Shown in pieces: positions 56,745 through 64,000 of a stretch of DNA of 64,000 nt. Origin of the DNA: Daphnia carinata (Eukaryota > Arthropoda > Branchiopoda > Diplostraca > Daphniidae); the NCBI RefSeq assembly GCF_022539665.2, contig NC_081336.1:9028778-9092777 (forward strand), given 5' to 3'. Positions within the stretch are counted from its first letter, which is position 1. The number at the start of each line of letters is the position of its first letter. A program made the translations under genes and the position numbers. Under the pieces are notes generated by a model. That model ran no database searches. It was not told the DNA's origin and saw only the letters and a list, made by a program, of their open reading frames with translations.

Positions 56745-57030
56745 TGAAACAGCAAAATACAGAACGACATCTGCAGTCTTGTTGGTTAACTCATTCAAAC
56801 TATCCATCAGCCCCAACAAACTTCTGTCGAACTCTCAACTCCATTTAAGGGTGAAGCTAAGGCAGAATAGTTTCGACATCAGGTGAAGTTCCTGGACAAG
56901 AGAATTCTCCCAAGCCAGTTTATTTTAACGTGTCAATTTCACAGTAGATGTTAATACTTCCATCTTTCTGGGAGCATTCTTTGAGAGTTTTTTTGTCTAG
57001 ACGAAGAACTTCACAGTAAGAAACTCGATC
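56745..57030 (-). pseudogene. MATH-BTB relic with BTB part deleted
   Basis: 56760-56860 matches the DNA 3' of the MATH-BTB gene (55140-55230), and 56872-57020 matches the middle of its MATH domain (55735-55895). The intervening BTB sequence is missing and stops occur in the frame. A second copy with the same junction is at 62670-62945, so the deletion predates that duplication. Confidence 0.6.
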
Positions 57031-57960
57031 CTAGGAAAGACATATGCTACGTGGTAAAAACAGCATGGGCCTCGACCTCGTTGCTAGGAAATTGTTTTCC
57101 TTGAACTATCTAACATACCGTTTGCTTGAATGTCCAACGACGTACAACTTTATGAAATGAATAGAATGAAACAGCAACATACGGAACGAAATTCACTTGA
57201 CGAGTATAAAAACATGAACAAACAATCGCAGGGAAGCACCAGAACTAAATGAACTTTTCAATCTTACCCTTCGAAATGCTGACGTTGTCAAGGGAGGGGC
57301 TAGCAAACGGTCGGCCATTTTGGATTTTCTTTCTCACTCTTCCCTTTTCTTTAACGCACTCGAATGAAAACAACCAAACCTGCCACCTCTTTGCCTCAGG
57401 TAACTGTTTCGGTAACATTGACCTGGGCATGAGGAAAATAATTGCTAACAGCAACAGGCAGCCAACCCCCAGCCAACATCAGTTCACTCTTCATCTCTGT
57501 TGATTGTTAATAACGGTCAATGAAGCACATTTGATTCAGTTTTCTGTGTGCACTTTCTTTGTATCTTTTTATTTTCGTGATCCTCTAACACAACATAATA
57601 GACGCGACTTTAGCAAAACGTAAAAAACACAACTACAAACAATTCTGACATGCAAGTTTTTAGATTAATTCTCGATTAACCGATATCGAGTTATCGATTA
57701 ACTTTCATAGACTAAAGTCTTTTCTTACATAGCGCTAGACGTCTAACAGGATCAGTGTGGCAGCTCTTGCTTGTGGAATGGGTATGGTTTGAAAAAATGC
57801 GTGTTACGCTCCAAAGGTGACTGCAAAGAAAGAAATAACAAAGCAGTGCTTCTATTGGCCACAGCACAACTGCGTGGTAGCGCGGGATTAATGATGTCTG
57901 GTGCTTCAGGTGATGTAGAAACTGAAACTTCCTTTTGTCGACCTTCGGGCTCAACCCTCC
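57030..57960 (+). repeat. duplicated upstream block of the peptide gene
   Basis: 57030-57530 aligns with 62940-63440 and 57590-57860 with 63500-63790; 57745-58060 also aligns with 60440-60760. No gene is firmly supported. A short minus frame (57752-58024, with VEPEGRQKEVSVSTSPEA) is conserved in the 60.6 kb copy but may only reflect recent duplication of promoter-proximal DNA. Confidence 0.55.
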
Positions 57961-58052
57961 AACAACATGATTCCATTTGATTTACGCAGTAGTTTAGTGC
58001 TAAAATTATTTGGCCATGGGACATTGTACGCCTTTCTATATCTTCCGTTCCA

Positions 58053-58060
58053 TATAAAAG
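58053..58060 (+). promoter_or_regulatory. TATA box of cysteine-rich peptide gene 1
   Basis: TATAAAAG, followed by a ~60-nt leader, a donor GTAAGT at 58147 and an acceptor CGCAG at 58237, i.e. a 91-nt intron in the 5' untranslated region just ahead of the ATG at 58246. Confidence 0.65.
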
Positions 58061-58245
58061 AAGCAGATCCCGCTACCGACATCCACATTCAGACATTTGT
58101 CGTTGACCAAGCCAATACTTAATTGCACCTGCCGTTTGAAAAGTTGGTAAGTTTAAAACAATTGCTTCCTTCACCGACTAGCTCAATGTAATAGTTTTCT
58201 TAAATGCTAATAGATTGTTCAATTTACGATCCCGCAGATAGAAAC

Positions 58246-58443
58246 ATGTCAAAGATAACACTTACGTTCAGCATCATTGTTGTGTTAGCTGTTCTTGTGA
58301 TGATGTGTGGACTGGTGGATGCCGATTGTTGCTTCAAGGTTAACGATTGCTGTTGTCGTGATGGCACAGCTGGAACTCCATACTGCGGGGTTGGAGGATG
58401 CAATATCTTTGGGTGCAACTGCGATGGCGGCTGTCGTAGATAG
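58246..58443 (+). CDS. cysteine-rich secreted peptide, copy 1
   Basis: 65 residues. The ATG at 58246 is chosen because it lies 8 nt after the AG that ends a 5'-UTR intron; the earlier ATG at 58204 is inside that intron. Residues 1-26 form a signal peptide (ITLTFSIIVVLAVLVMM core, cleavage likely near LVDA). The mature ~39 residues begin DCC and contain ten cysteines in a CC-CCC-C-C-C-C-C order, with the Gly-rich PYCGVGGC and FGCNCDGGCRR motifs. It is probably a disulfide-stabilised extracellular peptide; function is unknown and I do not recognise a named family with certainty. A near-identical copy lies 2.7 kb downstream. Promoter with TATA box at 58053. Confidence 0.85.
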   Translation: MSKITLTFSIIVVLAVLVMMCGLVDADCCFKVNDCCCRDGTAGTPYCGVGGCNIFGCNCDGGCRR

Positions 58444-58591
58444 CATTCCGATAGAGAATTCCATGGGATGGGAGCTCTCATATTTAGTGGCTCAAACAAT
58501 GAATTTAATCAGGGATTCTAGTTTAGCAATCAAGCCCAATCAATCTGTCACTAATAAGAACGCAAATTGTCTTCTGGCGATTTCCAATTTG

Positions 58592-58920
58592 ATTTCTCTA
58601 AATCTCTTTGAAAGCTTCACTAAACTTGTCCCCAGTTCTTCCTCCGCAAACCTTCACGAAGTCTCTTTCCCGAACTTCTTCGCTGATAATCATAAGTCGT
58701 AAAGAAACAAAAGGTATGATCAATCAAAATGGCTGCTACCTCTTGTTTCCCAACTCTGAAGCGTCTTCCCGGAGCCAAAACAGATTTCTCCAACGTGTCT
58801 GTCCATCTGAATTTTTTGAACGAACACCACATTTTGGTCCAAATAGGTGGTTGTTCTGGAGGTGCACTACACTTGGAAGATTGGACTTGTTTTTCTATCT
58901 GTTACTGATACAATAAATGG
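58592..58920 (+). repeat. second copy of the two-strand-open block
   Basis: Aligns with 53845-54185. The plus frame begins MAATSCFPTLKRLPGAK at 58729 and is followed by AATAAA near 58911. The minus strand retains PGRRFRVGKQE and EAFKEI-stop in two frames, 2 nt apart. It is directly downstream of peptide gene 1 and may simply be its 3' untranslated region. Confidence 0.45.
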
Positions 58921-59140
58921 ATTTTGTTCGAGTTTTTGTGGTTTTTTGTCTTTATTTTCTTTTTCCAATAGACCTAAGTAGTACAACCTTATTTAAGTAA
59001 TCCAAAAAGCAATACGATATTAAAACGTACCTCGTTTCGTTGCTTTGGCCTGGTATTACAGTGCGTTACAGATGCCTGTAAATAGAACGTGATTCTATAC
59101 AGATTGTGACACGAAATAATTGAAATATCGGATGTGTCAT

Positions 59141-59170
59141 TACCTATGATAGGACTCGAACCCGCAATCC
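59141..59170 (-). pseudogene. truncated tRNA-Arg (CCT) relic
   Basis: Matches the 3' part of the tRNA-Arg at 54408-54480 (TψC arm region GCGGGTTCGAGTCC) within the duplicated block; similarity ends at about 59170, so the 5' half is gone. Confidence 0.6.
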
Positions 59171-59544
59171 TTACTTGTTTTAACTAACTAATGTTTAGTT
59201 ATACGTTCATATAAACTTTTACTTTGTTTTTGTTTTTTTGTTGGTTTTTTGTTTTCCAATAATTGGCTGCATTCAAATTATTGCAATAACGACTATTCCG
59301 CCATCCTGTGTGAATTATTGTCCATGAACATAGAAACAAATAATCTGGTACATTGAATTTTTCCTTACTCCATTCCACTGTCCATTAAGAATGCCCTTAC
59401 GTGTTCTCTATACGCCAGTAAAAATGTTCATCTAATAATAAAATAAGTTATTTTAACACAAAACAAGGATAATATTTTTGCTACTGAGAAACATGACCTT
59501 CCATAGTTAAGAGACCCAAAATCGCCGACTAAAATCGCATCGTC

Positions 59545-59743
59545 CTAGACGGTGTCCAAATGCTGTACCATTTCGGGATCCTGTTGCTGCTGCTGGTCTG
59601 AAAAGAAGTAAAGAAAATGAGCATTAGTAGGTAATGATTGATTGAGATATGCAGAGGTCCTATTTTTTGAGAAGCAAAACCACACGCTGGAACGGTCAAG
59701 ATTGCTGGAGGCTTTTTATTTTCCATTTTGGTGAAGTTAATGT
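59545..59743 (-). CDS. possible last exons of an unrecognised gene
   Basis: Minus strand: from an acceptor at 59744 the frame reads NFTKMENKKPPAILTVPAC; a second segment 59545-59597, after 'cttttcag', reads QQQQDPEMVQHLDTV and a TAG. A donor GTTTTG after the Cys codon would join them in phase. A further exon-like start on the same strand at ~61910-61941 (MAGGVPPRTL then GTAGGA) does not join directly in phase. No family recognised. From 59180 to 59540 nothing else is seen. Confidence 0.25.
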
Positions 59744-60750
59744 CTAAAAAGAAACAAGAATATGGCGAATGGTAATCTACTGTTCCATCGAAAAAACGCC
59801 CGGCTATAAAACTGACCGCAGAGCAACGTGCAATTGAGAGAGGAAACTACTGACTACATCGTAAACAAGCTGCGTTTTCTCTTTTTAACATTTCAAGGGA
59901 AAAGATTCGCTTCTACGTGACAATTTGAAGGACACCAAATATTTCCTTTTGTTTTCAAGTTAATCGATAAACGGTCGTTTGACCATGGCACTCTTTTAAG
60001 CTCACGTAGTCCGACTCCCTAGTTGATGTTTGTTTTTTTTCAAATAGCTAGCTCGATGAAATGAACGGTACATTTCCTGGAAGAGCTCAGCCAGAGGCGA
60101 ACACAAAAGGCCGGAGCCTAAGAGACATTTTTGAAACGTCATTCCAGAACAATCCTTTAAACAAACAACAAATAGCAGAAAATGGCAAATTAAATTATCC
60201 CAATACGTAATCGAATAATGTTGTTAGTTAACGAAATCGTTTAGAAAACTTTGAAATGAATAAATTACTCGCAATAAAAGGGCTCTTCCTTTTTCACGGT
60301 TGCTAACGCGCAGCGGCGGATTCGAATTGTGGTTATAAACACGAAGGACGCGAGGAATGAAACAGAAACAGCCGCGGGACTAAAGACCCCAATGATGAAA
60401 CGGGGTTGTATGGCGTCGAAGGTTCTCGCTACAAAAGGCAACGCAGCATCAGAGTGGCAGCTCTTGCCTGTGGAATGGGTATGCGTTGCTAAAATGTGTG
60501 TTACGCTCCAGACGTTACTGCAAAGAAAGAAATAACAAAGCAATGCATCTGTTGGCCGCAGCACAGCGCGTGATGGCGGGCGATCAATGATGTCCGATGC
60601 TTCAGGGGATGTAGAAACTGAAACTTCCTTTTGCCGACCTTCGGGCTCAACCTTCCAACACCATGATTCCATTTGATTTACGCAGTAGTTTGGTGCTAAA
60701 ATCAAAGTGGTCATGGAACACTGTAACCCCCTTCTGTGTCTCCCGTTCCA

Positions 60751-60758
60751 TATAAAAG
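60751..60758 (+). promoter_or_regulatory. TATA box of cysteine-rich peptide gene 2
   Basis: TATAAAAG with the same spacing to the UTR intron (donor 60845, acceptor ending 60935) as in gene 1. Confidence 0.65.
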
Positions 60759-60943
60759 AAGCAGATCCCGATACCTACATCCACATTCAGACATTTGTCG
60801 TTGATCAAGCCAATACTTAAATCCGCCTGTCGTTTGAAAAGTTGGTAAGTTTAAAACAATTACTTGCTCCATCTACGAGCTTAATGCAATCCTTTTGTTA
60901 AATGCTAATAGACTGTTCAATTTACGATCCCGCAGATAGAAAC

Positions 60944-61141
60944 ATGTCAAAGATAACACTTACGTTCAGCATCATTGTTGTGTTAGCTGTTCTTGTGATG
61001 ACGTGTGGACTGGTGGATGCCGATTGTTGCTTCAAAGTTAACGATTGCTGTTGTCGTGATGGCACAGCTGGAACTCCGTACTGCGGAGTTGGAGGATGCA
61101 ATTTCTTTGGGTGCAACTGCGATGGCGGCTGTCGTAGATAG
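60944..61141 (+). CDS. cysteine-rich secreted peptide, copy 2
   Basis: 65 residues, same organisation as the copy at 58246. Only two amino-acid differences are seen: Met20 to Thr in the signal peptide and Ile54 to Phe in the mature part. All ten mature cysteines are kept. The ATG follows the UTR-intron acceptor by 8 nt. The coding region is more alike than the flanking DNA, which suggests constraint or gene conversion. Both genes keep TATA box and intron signals, so both are probably expressed. Confidence 0.85.
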   Translation: MSKITLTFSIIVVLAVLVMTCGLVDADCCFKVNDCCCRDGTAGTPYCGVGGCNFFGCNCDGGCRR

Positions 61142-61374
61142 CATTCCGTTAGAGAATTCCATGGGATGGGAGCTCCCATATTTAGTGGCTCAAACCATGA
61201 ATTTAATCAGGGATTCTAGTTTAGCAATCCAGTCCAATCAATCTGCCACTAATAACGACGCATATTTGTCCTCTGACGATTTCCAATTTGATTTCTCTGC
61301 TTCAATGCTTGCGCCAATACTTGCGCCAAGACATTGGTCATCACTTGGGCCACGACTTCGGCCAATATCAATAA

Positions 61375-61704
61375 TGCAACCACTTAACAAACCACATCAT
61401 TACTTCGTGATTTTTGAAACGAACGAGGGAACTTATTGGACGTTTGAGCGATTGCCGACTCGTTTCACCATTCAGCGCGCAAGAGATAAAGACATCCTTT
61501 TGAAAGAATATCAACGTGTTCCCCAAATACTTCGAACGACAGAGCAAATTTGGAAAAGTCAGATGTTGCCGTGTGCTAGAATATAAATACAGTTTTGGAT
61601 TTTACCTGGAAAAACGACAACCTGGGCATATTTTGTTTGCCCGCAGAAGAGTGTGGCAAAATAGCATTGCAAATCTACGAAAAATTTAAAAACAAGTAAT
61701 GTTG
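61375..61704 (+). pseudogene. remnant of an unrecognised protein gene
   Basis: Two coding-like segments in different frames: 61375-61586 (HHYFVIFETNEGTYWTFERL, ending LRTTEQIWKSQ) and ~61598-61701 (NDNLGIFCLPAEECGKIALQ, ending YEKFKNK and TAA). No intron of normal length can join them, so a frameshift is likely. The family is not recognised. It lies where the peptide-unit duplication ends. Confidence 0.35.
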
Positions 61705-62239
61705 CCGCCCAGAAATACTGTTCCAATTACTGCAAATGAGCTTTAATACAAACTATTCGATATTTTTCGTAATTTTTCTTAAACTCCAAAAGTTGCGCCT
61801 TAGAGGCGACGAAATAATTAGACGATACAAATTTTGATCAACACAGTACATCTCACCACGAAGTAAATGCAACCTTTTTTTTCTAAACTGATGACAAATG
61901 GTATTTCCTACCTTAACGTTCGCGGTGGCACTCCTCCGGCCATGATGTTTTCCCACTGATTATGGCTAAATCATTGGGACATAAAGAATGTCCATAATCT
62001 TTTGTCATTTGGGGGTTCACTAACCGCTGCCAATCTGAAAGTAAAAGAGGAAATAAAGTGGAACATCAACCAATAACTTTCATTGTTTTGTTATTTGGGG
62101 GATCGCATGCTAACACTACCTGAACCCGATCAAAACTCAATACTGAAACCTAGGAAGAAAAAAAAAATCTGCTTTTTAAAGTTGATTGGGACACAGGCTC
62201 CATGGTAGTTGAAAAATCATTTTCATTTATCAATAAATG

Positions 62240-62770
62240 ATGGCCAATTCAGACACAATTCTTGTTGCTGTGATTCCTAATACAGTTGAAATCACTTTTG
62301 CAGTCTCGCCTTGGTTTTATTCTGTACAGAAAAACAAACAACAATTAAGGTAATTTGCTTAGTCTTCAATACAAGGTGAAAAACATAACTAAAGAATTAC
62401 ATGATACTTACAGACTGTTTGTTCCAATGACTCCGGATGGGACCCATACGCTTCCAGCTGAATCAAAGGAACTTGGAATTGACTCTAATGCAAAAGATAA
62501 AACAGGAACAATTAGATTTTTGTGCCTGTTGAAACAACTTTTTTTTTGTGGTATGTTTTCATTCATTTTTTTAGTTGAATGGTGGCAATTAAAGTTAAAT
62601 GGCACTCATAGCATAGAGAAAAGAATATGATGATTCCATTTGATCTTGACTTTTATTTCCAACTGACTTGATCGTACAGGACATTTGCAGTCTTGTTGGT
62701 TAACTCATTCAAACTATCCATCAGCCCCAACAAACTTCTGTTGAACTCTCAACTCCATTTAAGGGTGAAG
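62240..62770 (-). repeat. second copy of the 54.7-55.2 kb exon-bearing block
   Basis: Exon-like minus-strand segments are cleaner here: 62440-62502 after 'tgcattag' (PSSFDSAGSVWVPSGVIGT, donor GTAAGT) and ~62282-62310 (TKARLQK, stop). The upstream segment at 62690-62745 reads SLLGLMDSLNELTNKTANVL. No MATH-BTB gene precedes it; a deleted relic does. Confidence 0.4.
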
Positions 62771-62945
62771 CTAAGGCAGAATAGTTTCGACATCAGGTGA
62801 AGTTCCTGGACAAGAGAATTCTCCCAAGCCAGTTTCTTTTAACGTGTTAATTTCACAGTAGATGTTAATACTTCCATCTTTCTGGGAGCATTCTTTGAGA
62901 GTTTTTTTGACTATACAAAGAACTTCACAGTAAGAAACTCGATCC
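62670..62945 (-). pseudogene. second MATH-BTB relic with the same internal deletion
   Basis: Nearly identical to 56745-57030, including the junction between 3'-flank sequence and the middle of the MATH domain. In-frame stops are present. Confidence 0.6.
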
Positions 62946-63990
62946 TAGGAAAGACATATGTTACGTGGTAAAAACAGCATGGGCCTCGACCTCGTTGCTA
63001 GGAAATTGTTTTACTTGAACTATCTAACATACCGTTTGCTTGAATGTCCAACGACGTACAACTTTCTGAAATGAATAGAATGAAACAGCAACATACGGAA
63101 CGAAATTCACTTGACGAGTATAAAAACATGAACAAACAATCGCAGGGAAGCACCAGAACTAATGAACTTTTCAATCTTACCCTTCGAAATGCTGACGTTG
63201 TCAAGGGAGGGACTAGCAAACGGTCGGCCATTTTGGGTTTCCTTTCTCACCCTTCCCTTTTCTTTAACGCACTGGAATGAAAACAACCCAATCTGCCACC
63301 TCTTTGCCTCAGGTAACTGTTTCGATAACATTGACCTGGGCGTGAGGAAAACAATTGCTAACGGCAACAGACAGCCAGCCCCCAGCCAACATCAGTTCAT
63401 CCTTCATCTCTAATAAAGGTCACTGAAGCACGTTTGATTCACTTTTCTGTGTGCACTTTCTTGTATTTTTTTTATTTTCTTGATCCTCCAATACAACATA
63501 ATAGACGCAACTTTAGCAAAACGTAATAAACACAACTACAAACAGCAATTCTGACATGCCAGTTTTAGATTAACTCTTGATTAACCGATATCGAGTTATC
63601 GATTAACTTTCATCTGACAATAGTCTTTTGTTACATAGCGCTAGACGTCCAACAACATCAGTGTGGCAGCTCTTGTCTGTGGAATGGGTATGCTTTGAAA
63701 AAAAAAAAGCGTGTTACGCTCCAGAGGTGACAGCAAAGAAAGAAATAGCAAAGCAGTGCATCTATTGGCCGCAGCACAACGCGTGAATGAAAATGTGTCA
63801 CGTCACCGGCATGAGCCAGTTCCGGAGTCATGAAATGTCTATATTATGTTATGGACTACAGGCATCGATGACGAAACGGGGTTGTATGACGTCGAAGGTT
63901 CTCGCTGCAAAAGACAACGCCCACAGTGTGTCGCCAATGCAGCTATAATTCAAATGGAGAGAAGTTCTCAGCTGTCAACCCTTTCGTGCA
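62945..63990 (+). repeat. third copy of peptide-gene upstream DNA
   Basis: 62945-63440 matches 57035-57530 and 63500-63790 matches 57590-57860; 63860-63920 matches 60385-60440. No peptide gene is seen before the window ends. A TATA-like or peptide-coding sequence could lie beyond 64000. Confidence 0.55.
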
Positions 63991-64000
63991 CTCTCTCGCT

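Larger units (their letters stand above)
60440..61290 (+). repeat. second peptide-gene unit
   Basis: 60440-61290 aligns with 57745-58585, covering promoter, UTR intron, peptide gene and ~150 bp of 3' DNA; similarity ends near 61290. The unit is therefore a direct duplication of about 850 bp. From 59760 to 60440 no gene is supported. Confidence 0.75.

Noticed and set aside
57712-58024. Conserved minus ORF (VEPEGRQKEVSVSTSPEA) as a gene divergent from peptide gene 1
   Set aside because: Kept out as a gene because it is shared only by recent tandem copies and overlaps promoter-proximal DNA; its two ends are not conserved.
61005-61586. 193-codon plus ORF overlapping peptide gene 2
   Set aside because: Its first half is the +1 frame of the conserved peptide gene and its 3' flank; only the last part (from ~61375) looks like protein.

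Overview
The window looks like nuclear DNA of an arthropod, most likely a branchiopod crustacean of the Daphnia type. Evidence: multi-exon genes with GT-AG introns of about 60-115 nt, an AT-rich intergenic background, a glycerol-type aquaporin, and lineage-expanded families (NACHT/ankyrin receptors, Ire1-like kinases with ankyrin repeats, MATH-BTB proteins). The species assignment is inference from gene content; no search was run.

Layout. 1-14 kb: an innate-immune-looking stretch on the minus strand. A 6.4 kb intronless gene encodes a nuclease-like domain, a NACHT NTPase and ankyrin-type repeats; a four-exon kinase-ankyrin gene follows. Flanking DNA of the NACHT gene occurs three times (1-0.7 kb, 8.9-9.6 kb, 36.3-37.0 kb), and a truncated, frameshifted second copy of the gene lies at 33.9-34.8 kb. 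14-22 kb: sparse, with small or partial genes (15.06-15.98 kb, 16.4-16.85 kb, and a secreted peptide at 18.8-19.2 kb with a TATA box). 22.8-24.3 kb: a complete seven-exon aquaglyceroporin. 24.7-32 kb: mobile and repetitive DNA, namely a 292 bp MITE, a palindrome of two ~3 kb arms, and a minisatellite-bearing dispersed element. 39 kb: two tRNA-Gln(TTG) genes and a heme-peroxidase relic. 41.0-48.6 kb: two conserved housekeeping-type genes on the minus strand, an ARHGAP18/conundrum-type RhoGAP (7 exons) and CCDC93 of the endosomal CCC complex (12 exons). 49-51 kb: exons of an unrecognised plus-strand gene running divergently from CCDC93. 51-53.3 kb: tRNA-like sequences, GC-rich hairpin-rich blocks and a minisatellite. 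53.4-64 kb: interleaved tandem duplications carrying a tRNA-Arg(CCT), a MATH-BTB gene plus two internally deleted relics, and two nearly identical genes for a cysteine-rich secreted peptide.

Main candidates for something new. (i) The receptor pairs an N-terminal domain with PD-(D/E)XK-like spacing (D92/D93 and QxK at 116-118) with a NACHT ATPase, an architecture resembling bacterial Avs/Cap4-type defence proteins. (ii) Near the centre of the 3 kb palindrome lies a chain of GC-rich hairpins whose two copies differ at about 2 of ~430 positions while the rest of the arms diverge visibly. A diverged relative at 52.2 kb keeps hairpins at the same relative place with different stem sequences. These blocks repeatedly sit beside tRNA-like sequences.

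Exon boundaries were derived by hand from GT/AG signals and reading phase. Those of the aquaporin, RhoGAP and CCDC93 genes are phase-consistent from start to stop. The kinase gene has one unresolved junction.
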